Origin: JBQTHI01 sp052390035
GTDB lineage: Bacteria; Actinomycetota; Acidimicrobiia; Spongiisociales; ZC4RG35
Assembly (NCBI GenBank): GCA_052390035.1
Contig: JBQTHI010000065.1
Span: 1-16,034, forward strand
Direction of reading: 5' to 3'
DNA: 16,034 bases
Positions 1 through 7,554 of this stretch are shown in pieces. The number at the start of each line of letters is the position of its first letter. Position 1 is the stretch's first letter. Below the pieces are notes generated by a model that was not told the DNA's origin, ran no database searches, and saw only the letters and a program-made list of their open reading frames with translations. The translations under genes were made by a program, and so were the position numbers.

Positions 1-2
1 TC

Positions 3-857
3 CCGATCGACTTTCCCCTCGATCTGCGGACCACCCTGCAGCCGCTCGGCGGACACTTTCGGGCGGATGGCTGGTGGGCGCCGATGCGCACGCCCGAGGG
101 TCCGGCGACAGTTCATATCAAGCGGAACGGCCACCAGGTTGAGGCGAGCGGTTACGGACCCGGCGCCGGGTGGGCTCTCGGTACCGTCCCCGGCCTGATC
201 GGATGCCTGGATGATCCGACCCGATTCATGACGAACCATCCGATGGTGGGCGAGCTGCATCGACGCAACCCCGGACTGCGCCTCGGGCGCACCGGGCGTG
301 TGTTCGACGCCCTGCTAGCGGCCATCGTCGCTCAAAAAGTGACGGGCAAAGAGGCGGCCCGGGCGATGGGGGGGTTGGTCTCCCATTATTCGGACCCGGC
401 GCCCGGCCCGAACCGATTGCGTCTCCCGCCGAATCCGGCCCGCTTAGCCAATATCCCCTACTTTGAGCTTCATCCGTTGGGGATCGAACAGCGTCGAGCC
501 GACACCATCCGCCGGGTCGCCAAGGAGGCGACGCGGCTCGAGCGCCTCGTCGCGGCGGCCGCCGAACAAGCCAGGGCATATCTGGAGCGAATCCCGGGGG
601 TGGGCAAGTGGACGTCCGCCGAAACCGTGGCGATCAGCCACGGTGATCCGGACGTAGTGTCGGTCGGCGACTTCCATCTCAAGAACGAAGTGGTCTGGCA
701 CCTGACCGGTAAGCCGCGCGGCACCGACGAAGAGATGCTCGAGCTGTTGGAGCCTTTCCGTCCTCAGCGGGCCCGGGTGATACGCCTGCTGGCCACTTTG
801 GGGCACGCCCCCGCCTTTGGCCCGCGCATGCCGATCAGGTCGATCGCAGAGATCTAA
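3..857 (+). CDS. DNA-3-methyladenine glycosylase 2 family protein (HhH-GPD), 5' partial
   Basis: This is a base-excision-repair glycosylase of the AlkA/HhH-GPD superfamily, which removes damaged, typically alkylated, bases from DNA. The helix-hairpin-helix core IPGVGKW lies at about 591-611. The catalytic Asp of the GPD part is the D of VSVGDFHLKN, codon 669-671. An IVAQ-type helix (about 318-330) comes before it, as in this family. The frame stays open to the left edge and reads a family-like N-terminal domain before the first ATG at 84 (for example PLDLRTTL, then GGHFRADGWW). The gene therefore starts outside the window, and the ATG at 84 is internal. The C-terminus is intact (TAA). Its stop overlaps the stop of the convergent hydrolase gene. 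The damaged base it prefers cannot be read from the sequence. Confidence 0.85.
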   Translation, partial: PIDFPLDLRTTLQPLGGHFRADGWWAPMRTPEGPATVHIKRNGHQVEASGYGPGAGWALGTVPGLIGCLDDPTRFMTNHPMVGELHRRNPGLRLGRTGRVFDALLAAIVAQKVTGKEAARAMGGLVSHYSDPAPGPNRLRLPPNPARLANIPYFELHPLGIEQRRADTIRRVAKEATRLERLVAAAAEQARAYLERIPGVGKWTSAETVAISHGDPDVVSVGDFHLKNEVVWHLTGKPRGTDEEMLELLEPFRPQRARVIRLLATLGHAPAFGPRMPIRSIAEI

Positions 858-1723
858 CCCCCGAGCCAGTCGAATAGCAGCTCTCCTATCACCTCGGGGC
901 GTCGGACATCCTGATGGGAGGCGCCTTCGACGATTTGGAGGCCTACCCGATATCCGGCCTCGTCCAAGGCCGAGGCGAACAGCTCGGAAGATGCAACCGG
1001 AACGAACTCGTCTGCCTCACCGTGGACGATGAGCGCTTCCATGTCAGGGTTCTCGCCCAGATAGGTGTACGGGCTGCCAGCCACCCAAGGGGTGGGGTCG
1101 TCTTCCAGGCGAGTCCCGAAGTAGTTGGCCAGTATGAGGCTGTATAGCACCGGGTCGTAGGGGCCGGCCAGGCCGACGAACCGGTCCACCTTGGCGGATC
1201 CGTCGATCGGACATTCGTCATGAAAGGTGTCGCCAGCGAGGGCCACCACCGCCGCCAGATGAGCTCCGGCCGAGTGGCCGATCACGGTGAGGACCTCGGA
1301 CTGAACGGTGAAGTTTTTGGCTCGCTCCCGGGCGAACCGGATCGCACACGCCACGTCGTCGAAGCTCTCCGGGAATCCGCCGTCGGCGGTTCGATAACTC
1401 GCGTTGAAAACGACCGCACCAGTGCTGGCCAGATATTCGGCCAGGCCAGCGGTGGACGCCGGGGAGCCGCCGAACCAACCCCCTCCATGAAACATCACGA
1501 CGACCGGGTCGTTCCCAGGCTCGTCACGCCCGTAGACCTCGATGGGCAGGCCTCCGAGGGTGTCGGTCGTCAGCAGGTGAGTTGGTAGCGGCACCGTGGA
1601 GGTGGCTGTCGCCTGCACCGGGGTGACGGTTGGGGCCGCGGCTTCAGCGGACTCGACGACGGTGGTGGGATTGCTGCCGCCACAGGCTGCCACGAAAATG
1701 GCGAATGCGATCCTGACTCTCAT
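854..1723 (-). CDS. Lipoprotein alpha/beta hydrolase (esterase/lipase, HGGG family)
   Basis: A secreted, lipid-anchored carboxylesterase-like enzyme of 289 residues. The N-terminus is a short signal peptide ending in a lipobox (FVAAC, Cys14). A Thr/Pro/Ala-rich linker follows to about residue 50, then an alpha/beta-hydrolase fold. The oxyanion-hole motif HGGGW is at 79-83, the nucleophile elbow GHSAG has Ser151, and the other triad candidates are Asp238 (in EADEFVP) and His270 (in GASHQD). HGGG plus GHSAG is the pattern of hormone-sensitive-lipase/BD-FAE-like esterases. The natural substrate is unknown. The signal peptide is unusually short, with the Cys at residue 14. The ATG overlaps the stop of the phosphogluconolactonase gene (ATGA), which suggests translational coupling at the end of a five-gene run. 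Confidence 0.85.
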   Translation of the reverse strand: MRVRIAFAIFVAACGGSNPTTVVESAEAAAPTVTPVQATATSTVPLPTHLLTTDTLGGLPIEVYGRDEPGNDPVVVMFHGGGWFGGSPASTAGLAEYLASTGAVVFNASYRTADGGFPESFDDVACAIRFARERAKNFTVQSEVLTVIGHSAGAHLAAVVALAGDTFHDECPIDGSAKVDRFVGLAGPYDPVLYSLILANYFGTRLEDDPTPWVAGSPYTYLGENPDMEALIVHGEADEFVPVASSELFASALDEAGYRVGLQIVEGASHQDVRRPEVIGELLFDWLGG

Positions 1724-2409
1724 CGGCCCAACAGGCTCGCCGCATCACGATCGACCAGCCACTCCACGTTCCCGCCGCCGGAGGCGGCCAGGGTGGCAGG
1801 CAGCGGTTCGCCGGCGAACACCCGGGCGAGGGTCGTCGCCTTGGCCGCACCGGCGACCAAGAAGACCAGCCGGCGGGCACGGTGAAGCAGAGGGAAAGTC
1901 GCGGTCAACCGCCAGGTGTCGAGATGCTCGACCCAATTGTCGACAAACCAACGCCGCTCGACGTGAAGGGCGTCGCTTCCGGGAAAGAGAGAGGCGGTGT
2001 GTCCGTCGTCACCCATTCCCAGCAGGATCAAATCGGGTTCATGGCCGTCGGGGTGTATCGATCGCAAGGTCGCCTCGTAGTGAGCCGCGGCATCTCTGGG
2101 CTCAAGCCACGGTGCGAAGCGGGGGCGGTGAAACCGGGCGGGGACAAGGTCGCAAAGCGTTTCGGCGGCCATCCTCCCGTTGGAGTCGGGGTGGTCGAGC
2201 GGTACCCAACGCTCATCGGAAAGCCAGATGTCGATCCGGCCCCACTCGGTGGGGGTCTCTCGCAGCCGCAGGTAGGCGGCGGCCGGAGTCGATCCCCCGG
2301 CAAGGCCGAGCGAGACCCGGCCGGGGTCGGTGTCGCCCAGCCAACCGGCGATCCGAGCTGCGGCGCCGGCGGCCAGCGCCGGACCGTCGTCAAAGACCTC
2401 GAGGCTCAC
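1720..2409 (-). CDS. pgl: 6-phosphogluconolactonase
   Basis: Cytosolic enzyme that hydrolyses 6-phosphogluconolactone to 6-phosphogluconate, the second step of the oxidative pentose phosphate pathway. The 229 residues match the usual bacterial DevB/Pgl length. Family motifs are clear: GGSTP at 38-42 (phosphate loop), SDERW at 64-68, and LLGMGDDGHTASLFPG at 129-144 with the putative catalytic His137. The start is GTG at 2409. It overlaps the upstream stop (GTGA), and its own stop overlaps the next start (ATGA), so it is coupled on both sides. Unlike the common arrangement beside zwf, opcA, tal or tkt, it sits here between an envelope-protein gene and a lipoprotein hydrolase gene. No other pentose-phosphate gene is in the window. 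Confidence 0.93.
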   Translation of the reverse strand: MSLEVFDDGPALAAGAAARIAGWLGDTDPGRVSLGLAGGSTPAAAYLRLRETPTEWGRIDIWLSDERWVPLDHPDSNGRMAAETLCDLVPARFHRPRFAPWLEPRDAAAHYEATLRSIHPDGHEPDLILLGMGDDGHTASLFPGSDALHVERRWFVDNWVEHLDTWRLTATFPLLHRARRLVFLVAGAAKATTLARVFAGEPLPATLAASGGGNVEWLVDRDAASLLGR

Positions 2410-3155
2410 GAGACCTCGGGAAGCACCTGACGGAGATGATCTTCGATCTCTTCCAGCCCTCGGGCGTAGGCGTTGAGCTCCTGGCGCAACTGACGGACTT
2501 CGTCGATGGTCTGGTCGGGGCCGGAGGAGGTGAGGGCAATGGAGTGCGCCTTGACCGACAGGGTATCGATCCCGGTGGTGGTGGCGAGGATGCGCGACAC
2601 GACTTCGTCACGACGCCGGCGGATGCCGGCCACCTCACCAATCTGGGCTTCGATCTCCTCTCGGACCGCGCCCGAGGGGAGGTTCTTCAACCTTCCCGTC
2701 AACCGCCGCTCATCGACAGTGCTGAGGAATCGGTCGGCCTTCTGCACCCACAGGACTGAGTCATACATCCTCCGGAGGGTTTCGGTCACCCGGGCGGTAA
2801 GCCCCTCGTTCTCGCCCGGCTGCCAGGTTTCCATGGCCTCCTCGAGCCGGTCGCGTGCTTCGAGACCCGCCACCATTATCGGCAAGTGTTCGGGGTCGAG
2901 CTTGGAGAGGTCGCGGTCGAACTCGGGGGCGACCATCGCCGCCGCCAGCCGGGGGTCCCTCAGGTGGAGGATCGCCGACGTCACGAATCCGACCGCCCCC
3001 GCTCCGGCGATGAATGTGATGGGGATGCCGAGGAGCAGACCCCCGCCGACCAGGCCGATCGTGGCGAGCACTCCACTGGGAGTGAACATGGCGCGCAGCA
3101 GCCTTCGTCCCTTCCGGGAGACCGGGCTGTATCGGAAAACGCTTCCCAGAGTCAT
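2406..3155 (-). CDS. Membrane-anchored protein with helical, possibly coiled-coil C-terminal domain, function unknown
   Basis: I do not recognise this family. The 249-residue protein has a basic N-terminus (about 7-22), then a Gly/Ala/Ile-rich hydrophobic stretch at about 28-65 that could span the membrane once as a long segment or twice as a hairpin. A highly charged, helix-prone region follows to the end. Its parts at about 137-190 and 215-245, rich in E, R and L, look coiled-coil-like, which would place the bulk on one face of the membrane. I chose the ATG at 3155 because it follows the solute-binding/VWA gene by 34 bp and has a purine-rich GGGGTGA just upstream. An earlier in-frame start would overlap that gene by more than 80 bp. 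The overall shape (hydrophobic N-terminus, helical tail, next to a VWA protein) recalls XpaC/TelA-type partners, but I see no motif proving this. Confidence 0.75.
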   Translation of the reverse strand: MTLGSVFRYSPVSRKGRRLLRAMFTPSGVLATIGLVGGGLLLGIPITFIAGAGAVGFVTSAILHLRDPRLAAAMVAPEFDRDLSKLDPEHLPIMVAGLEARDRLEEAMETWQPGENEGLTARVTETLRRMYDSVLWVQKADRFLSTVDERRLTGRLKNLPSGAVREEIEAQIGEVAGIRRRRDEVVSRILATTTGIDTLSVKAHSIALTSSGPDQTIDEVRQLRQELNAYARGLEEIEDHLRQVLPEVS

Positions 3156-3189
3156 TGGCTGGTCACCCCGCGGCGGTTGGTTGTCGGCA

Positions 3190-4986
3190 TCAGAAGTTGG
3201 AGATGACTTGCTGGAACACCCGCTCGATCGTGAGCGGATCGGCGGCCGAGTAGGCCTTGGCCCGGGAAGCATTGGAGATCGCCGAAAGTTCCTCGAAGGA
3301 AGCGTCCTGCCCGTATGCCACCGAGAAGACCCGCACCACCTCGCGTTCGTTGGACCCGAGGAAGGTCAGAAGCGGCTGCAGGTCACAGCCCGGTGGCTCG
3401 TCGTCGCAGATTCCGTCGGTCAGAAGGAGGACCGCGTTGATCTTGGTGGGATCGAAGCCGTCCCGAATGGCCTGCACCGCCGCTCGGGTCGAGTCGTAGA
3501 GGCCGGTGCCCCCTTCGGCAACGAGTCCCTGCACCGTTTCGACCAGTTGATCATCCACCGTCGAGAAACGGGCGGGTGGGATTATTTCCAGGTAGTCCTC
3601 ATCGCCATTGAGCTGGGTGGAGAAGATCCATAGCCCGACCTCATCCTCGGGATTGAACTCGTCGAGGCTAGAGACGATGGCTTGTTTGGCCAGTTCCAGC
3701 TTGGAGAATCCTTCTCCTCCCACGTCGCTCATCGAGCCCGAGACGTCGAGCAAGATCTGGACCCTGGCGGTCTTGCGATTCTCTTCCCACCCGTCGATCA
3801 GGGCGGCCAGGACCTCCGGTGAGGGGAGAGTCAGCTCGGTGTCGGGTTTGCTCGGGTTGAGGCCGTTCTGGCTGTTGATCGGATCGCCGATCGCCACGGC
3901 CGGATTGCCCGGCCGGAAGCCGAAGGCGAGGACGGCTTCTTGGTTTTCAGGGGTGTCGATGACGAAGCTCCGAAAGGCGATCGCCGCCTGCCGGGAAACC
4001 TCATCCACCCAGGGGGCGTCGAGGACGTAGGCGGGGTTGTCCGAATAGAGGGTGCCCTCTTTGGGATAGACCGCCACGAGCGGGATTCGGGGGGGCGGTC
4101 CCGGGTTGCCGGTGTCGGCCGGGTCGCCTCTGTTGTACGCGATGATGGATACCTCCTCAACGGCTACCGCCGAGGCGTAGGTGAGACCACGTCCTTCCTG
4201 ATCGGCGCGGTACATGTTGTCGAGGAACGTGAGAGTGGTGTCGCCATAGTGGACGGTGGCGGCCTCCACCCCTTTGACGAAGTCGATCACCCCCGGGTCG
4301 TTGATGTCGGCTTCGGTGAGCCCCGAGGTCTTTCCGGTGGCGGCGTAATAGATGGCAGCGGTGGCCGACAACCCTGATGTAGAGAAGTTGGGATTGGTCT
4401 TCCCCAGCCGGAAGTCACCCCATTCAGGGTGCCCGAGGCCGCCCCATCCTTCCGGGTCGGAGGCGAGCTGGAGAATGTCCGACCAGCCGATCTCGGCTTC
4501 GGGCCAGCCGAGCGCCTCGGCCATGGGGCGAGGCATGCCCAAAACCAGCGGGGTGATCATGATGCGCTGGAAGTCGTTGGCGATCGGCGGCTCACCTTGT
4601 GTCGTCAGTCGCTGGTTGAGGACCGCGCCCCAGGCACTAGAGGCAGGGCTCCACAGAACCGGAGCGGGGCCGGCCGATCCGTCCTCCGGCCATCCGTCGG
4701 CGAGAAGCCGGGTGGCGCCGCCGGAGGCGTGGCGGTAGATGGTGATGGCAACGCATTGTCCGTCGAATTCTGGAGAGGTGGCGTTGAAGCGCTCGGCAAG
4801 TCCGGTGAGAAGCGTCACCTTCTCCGATGACACCGCCGCCGGCACCTCGATACAGCCGCTCGGAACCTCGGGATTGGTTGGATCGGCGCCCTGCGGGGTG
4901 CAGGCGCCAAACAGCAGGGCGACGGCTACCGAGGCGGCGTATCGCTTGAAATGTCGCGGGCTCGTCCACATGTCGATCTGCCTCAT
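3190..4986 (-). CDS. Lipoprotein with solute-binding domain fused to von Willebrand factor A domain
   Basis: A predicted extracytoplasmic lipoprotein of 598 residues. The N-terminal signal ends in LLFGAC (lipid Cys29). From about 45 to 390 the sequence looks like an extracellular solute-binding domain of the type II periplasmic-binding-protein class. From about 407 a VWA domain follows with a complete MIDAS metal site: D414-x-S416-x-S418 (in DVSGSMS), T494 (in GGTGLYDS) and D524 (in LLTDG). VWA domains with an intact MIDAS usually bind a protein partner through a divalent metal. I chose the ATG at 4986 over an in-frame TTG at 4998 because GGAGGT lies 4 bases before that ATG. The start is then one base after the upstream stop. 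There is no ABC permease or ATPase beside it, so a role in sensing or adhesion is as likely as transport. The ligand is unknown. Confidence 0.85.
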   Translation of the reverse strand: MRQIDMWTSPRHFKRYAASVAVALLFGACTPQGADPTNPEVPSGCIEVPAAVSSEKVTLLTGLAERFNATSPEFDGQCVAITIYRHASGGATRLLADGWPEDGSAGPAPVLWSPASSAWGAVLNQRLTTQGEPPIANDFQRIMITPLVLGMPRPMAEALGWPEAEIGWSDILQLASDPEGWGGLGHPEWGDFRLGKTNPNFSTSGLSATAAIYYAATGKTSGLTEADINDPGVIDFVKGVEAATVHYGDTTLTFLDNMYRADQEGRGLTYASAVAVEEVSIIAYNRGDPADTGNPGPPPRIPLVAVYPKEGTLYSDNPAYVLDAPWVDEVSRQAAIAFRSFVIDTPENQEAVLAFGFRPGNPAVAIGDPINSQNGLNPSKPDTELTLPSPEVLAALIDGWEENRKTARVQILLDVSGSMSDVGGEGFSKLELAKQAIVSSLDEFNPEDEVGLWIFSTQLNGDEDYLEIIPPARFSTVDDQLVETVQGLVAEGGTGLYDSTRAAVQAIRDGFDPTKINAVLLLTDGICDDEPPGCDLQPLLTFLGSNEREVVRVFSVAYGQDASFEELSAISNASRAKAYSAADPLTIERVFQQVISNF

Positions 4987-4987
4987 G

Positions 4988-5914
4988 TCAACCTCCAACC
5001 AACTCGTCCCATTTGGCCACCAGCGCCGGGCCCTCGGCGGGGGAGAGCGGAGTCATCTCAGCTCCCGGTCTGCCCAACCCGTCGAGTAGGCCTTGGGCGT
5101 CGCCGCTGATGGGACGCAGTCCTACGGTACCGAGCACTTCTTGGATAGTTGGTGAGCTCAACTGCTCGACCACCGCACGGGCCGCCCTTCCTTCACCGTA
5201 CGCCGAGATCGCAAGAAAAGGTGTGGGATCGGGATAGAACACCTCGAGCCTGGAGGCGCGATTCCTGAAGTTCTCCAGCTGGGCGGCGATCGCTACTTCG
5301 GCGGTGACGACCGCATCCGCCCGAGTCGAGATCTGCACCCACAGCACCATGAGGCCCCCGGCGTCCTCCGATTGGAGGCGCACGCTGTCGACGAACCCGG
5401 CCGGGGGGTTCTCGGCGGCTACCAGCCGCCAGGATTCAAGGTCGGCCACGCCCATCTCGGGATCGGCGAGCCCCAACGCGACGTTGCCCCACCCGCTGGG
5501 AGCGCCTAGATCCTCCCACGAGGAGCCGGCCTGCTCCACCAGACAGGAAACGGTTAACGCCACACACCGGCGTTCCAAGGTCGGCGCCCGTTCGCCGATT
5601 ACCGCAATGGCGATGGGGCTGCGGGCGAAGGATGTGGGGGTCAGGTCGACCAGATCCGAAGCGAACCCGATCACCACCGTGTCCGGAGGAATCTCCTGGC
5701 CCGTGCGGAAGGAAGCCCGCCCGAGCCCGAGTTGTTGGGCGAGACCGTCGCAGGCCAGCCGGAAGCTCTCCGGGCACGCCAGGGTCACCCCCGCTTCTGG
5801 CGGGACGGTCGGGTCGGTTGGGTCGGCTGGTTGATCCCTGGTCAATATCCAGCCGGCGGCGAGGACCACGCCACCAAGGGCAATCGCAACAAGCCCGGCT
5901 CGCCAGCCACTCAT
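4988..5914 (-). CDS. Membrane-anchored extracytoplasmic protein, solute-binding-like
   Basis: A 308-residue protein with one N-terminal transmembrane anchor or uncleaved signal (about 6-25), then a Pro/Thr/Asp-rich linker (about 28-42) and an extracytoplasmic domain. I see no lipobox. Two close cysteine pairs (47/54 and 117/124) could form disulfides outside the cell. Stretches such as SWEDLG, the WGNVALGLADPEMG region and the Pro/Asp-rich YPDPTPFLAIS resemble parts of the solute-binding domain in the downstream VWA lipoprotein. The two may be related and act as a pair; this rests on visual similarity and is inference. It is the first gene of the five-gene run. The gap to the divergent hydrolase gene is only 34 bp, so the promoter must be compact or overlap it. 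Confidence 0.7.
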   Translation of the reverse strand: MSGWRAGLVAIALGGVVLAAGWILTRDQPADPTDPTVPPEAGVTLACPESFRLACDGLAQQLGLGRASFRTGQEIPPDTVVIGFASDLVDLTPTSFARSPIAIAVIGERAPTLERRCVALTVSCLVEQAGSSWEDLGAPSGWGNVALGLADPEMGVADLESWRLVAAENPPAGFVDSVRLQSEDAGGLMVLWVQISTRADAVVTAEVAIAAQLENFRNRASRLEVFYPDPTPFLAISAYGEGRAARAVVEQLSSPTIQEVLGTVGLRPISGDAQGLLDGLGRPGAEMTPLSPAEGPALVAKWDELVGG

Positions 5915-5948
5915 ATTCGATCATTGTGCCCTGTTCCGGCGGGGAGCG

Positions 5949-6605
5949 ATGACAGCCAGTTCGCTTACCCTCATGATGGTGAACGTCGAGAACGTGAACC
6001 TCGAGTGGAGCGGCGGCACCGTCAGCGGAAGATTGCATAGAGCCGGCGCCCCCGGCGTCCTCCTCGCCCACGGCGCCGGGACCGACCAGGACAGCCCGCG
6101 CATGGCGGAGTTGCGGGAGGGCATTGCTGCATCCGGACTGACCGTGATGACCTTCAACTATCCATATAGCGAAGCCGGGAGGAGTCGTCCCGATCCGCAG
6201 GCCAGGCTCCTTGATTGCCACCGGGGCGCTCGGGACCATCTGTCGGCTCTGACCGGCCGATCGGTGGTTTTGGCCGGCCGTTCGATGGGCGGTCGGATGG
6301 GCACCTATCTCGCCGCCGCAGGCGAGCCTTGCCTCGGCTTGGTGTGTTACGCCTATCCGCTCCACCCCGCCGGTCGCCCGGAGAACCTCCGGGTAGATCA
6401 CCTCGCAGGCATCAAGGTGCCGATGTTGTTCTTTCAAGGGATGAAAGACCCTCTGAGCCGGATGGACCTCTTTGACAAATACGTCCGACCCCACCCCGGG
6501 GCGCAATTCGTTCTAGTCGACGCCAACCACTCCCTCGGCGGTGCCGGAATGGTGCCGATGTTGGTCGAGCAGACCGTCGCCTGGATAAGGTCGCTGCTGG
6601 CCTAG
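5949..6605 (+). CDS. Small alpha/beta hydrolase (KANL3/TEX30-like, dienelactone-hydrolase fold)
   Basis: A cytosolic alpha/beta-hydrolase-fold protein of 218 residues. It shows an HGAG oxyanion-type motif (41-44), a nucleophile elbow GRSMGG with Ser112, Asp167 (in MKDPLS) and His194 (in ANHSLGG), giving a full Ser-Asp-His triad in the right order and spacing. The GRSMGGRM elbow is typical of the KANL3/TEX30-related group of uncharacterised bacterial hydrolases. The substrate is unknown. The ATG at 5949 has GGGGAG two bases upstream, which is tight spacing. ATGs at 5973 and 5976 are alternative starts and would remove 8 or 9 unconserved-looking residues. It is divergent from the envelope-protein run and its stop overlaps that of the convergent cyclase gene. 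Confidence 0.82.
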   Translation: MTASSLTLMMVNVENVNLEWSGGTVSGRLHRAGAPGVLLAHGAGTDQDSPRMAELREGIAASGLTVMTFNYPYSEAGRSRPDPQARLLDCHRGARDHLSALTGRSVVLAGRSMGGRMGTYLAAAGEPCLGLVCYAYPLHPAGRPENLRVDHLAGIKVPMLFFQGMKDPLSRMDLFDKYVRPHPGAQFVLVDANHSLGGAGMVPMLVEQTVAWIRSLLA

Positions 6606-7456
6606 CTTGCTCCCAAGGCGGCAAATATCTGGCGGGGTTCGGTCACCCCTTTCAGCTCGTGGACCCCGCGATCATCGAAGGCCAGGTCCGAGCCGCCGAC
6701 CAGCTCCTTGGTGGTTGACGAGACCAGCACCTCGCCCGGTCCAGCCAGTCCCACGATCCGGGCGGCGACATGGACCGACACCCCCCGTACGTCGTCCTCG
6801 TATTGCTCGACCTCGCCGGTATGAACACCGGCTCTGACGTCGATGCCCTCCTCGGCGCTTATCTGGACGATGGAAATCGCGCACCTGACTCCCCGGGCGG
6901 GGCCGTCGAAGGTCGCCAGCACCCCATCCCCGGTGGTGTTGACCTCCCGGCCGCGGTAACGGGCCAATTGGAAGCGGGCCGCGCGGAGATGCTCGGACAG
7001 CAGTTGCTTCCAGCGGGTGTCACCCAATCGTTCGGCCATTCCGGTCGAATCGACCACGTCGGTAAATAGCAGGGTTGTAAGGAGGCGCTCGCCCGGGGGA
7101 GGAGGGCGGGCCCAACGCCGGTCACCAGAAATGTCATAGATGATGACGGGTTCCTCGCCGACCACCCATCCGTCGTGACCAGGTGGTACGTGGGCCACGT
7201 CTCCGGGTCCGAGCTCGTAAACGGTGCCCTCGTCCATCTTGATCACCATCCGGCCCGAGGCGACCAGCATCCAGTGAGGAAACTGGCAGCTAGGGGTCCT
7301 GCTGATCGGTCCGTTGTGCTCGGCCCAGTGCCAGCCGGGCTCGAGCACGGTGCGGCCGAAGCTCATTTGGTGGAGCGTGACGACCCGCTCCTCTCCATGG
7401 TCGAAAACGGTTTGGTCGTCCGGATCGGCCAGGTTGCGCTTCACGAAGCCGGCCAT
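6602..7456 (-). CDS. Cupin domain fused to class III adenylate/guanylate cyclase catalytic domain
   Basis: A 284-residue protein. Residues about 25-110 look like a cupin beta-barrel: HWMLVASGRMVIKM, then the glycine turn ELGPGDVAHVPPG. Residues about 125-284 are a class III nucleotide cyclase domain. The metal-binding aspartates are present: D133 (in LLFTDVVDS) and D177 (in NTTGDG). Arg233 of the AAR motif is present and D222 lies where a base-selecting Asp is expected. However, the usual base-selecting Lys is Asn173 and the usual transition-state Asn is His229 (VHVAAR). Activity and choice of ATP or GTP are therefore uncertain. Family enzymes make cyclic nucleotides; the cupin probably senses a ligand, which is inference. 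The ATG at 7456 lacks a clear ribosome binding site. A TAGCCT hexamer six bases before the ATG would suit a leaderless transcript. Confidence 0.85.
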   Translation of the reverse strand: MAGFVKRNLADPDDQTVFDHGEERVVTLHQMSFGRTVLEPGWHWAEHNGPISRTPSCQFPHWMLVASGRMVIKMDEGTVYELGPGDVAHVPPGHDGWVVGEEPVIIYDISGDRRWARPPPPGERLLTTLLFTDVVDSTGMAERLGDTRWKQLLSEHLRAARFQLARYRGREVNTTGDGVLATFDGPARGVRCAISIVQISAEEGIDVRAGVHTGEVEQYEDDVRGVSVHVAARIVGLAGPGEVLVSSTTKELVGGSDLAFDDRGVHELKGVTEPRQIFAALGAS

Positions 7457-7485
7457 GATCGAAGGCTACGCCGAGAACGGCCCTC

Positions 7486-7554
7486 TTGACTGGTCGCGGT
7501 CCCAGGCTGCCTACAATTCTGCCCTGTTTCCCCCTTCGCCAAGGAGCTTTTGTC
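7486..7554 (+). promoter_or_regulatory. Putative promoter and ribosome binding site of the L25-pth operon
   Basis: A TTGACT at 7486-7491 and TACAAT at 7512-7517 resemble -35 and -10 boxes, although the 20-base spacer is longer than ideal. The strong Shine-Dalgarno AAGGAG at 7541-7546 sits 8 bases before the ATG at 7555 and decides that start. The region is the only gap between the divergent cyclase and L25 genes. Confidence 0.45.

Noticed and set aside
84..86. ATG as the true start of the glycosylase
   Set aside because: The frame is open to the left edge and the upstream codons read like the family's N-terminal domain.
1596..2759. Long plus-strand open frame of 387 codons
   Set aside because: It lies opposite the hydrolase, pgl and membrane-protein genes, is rich in Arg/Gly/Pro, and shows no domain. 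It is an antisense shadow in GC-rich DNA.
3156..3272. Upstream start for the membrane protein at 3272
   Set aside because: It would overlap the solute-binding/VWA gene by more than 80 bases and add a Pro/Arg/Ser-rich stretch typical of out-of-frame translation.
5436..6506. 356-codon minus-strand open frame across the divergent promoter at 5.9 kb
   Set aside because: It crosses two well-supported genes and the intergenic region, with no family features.
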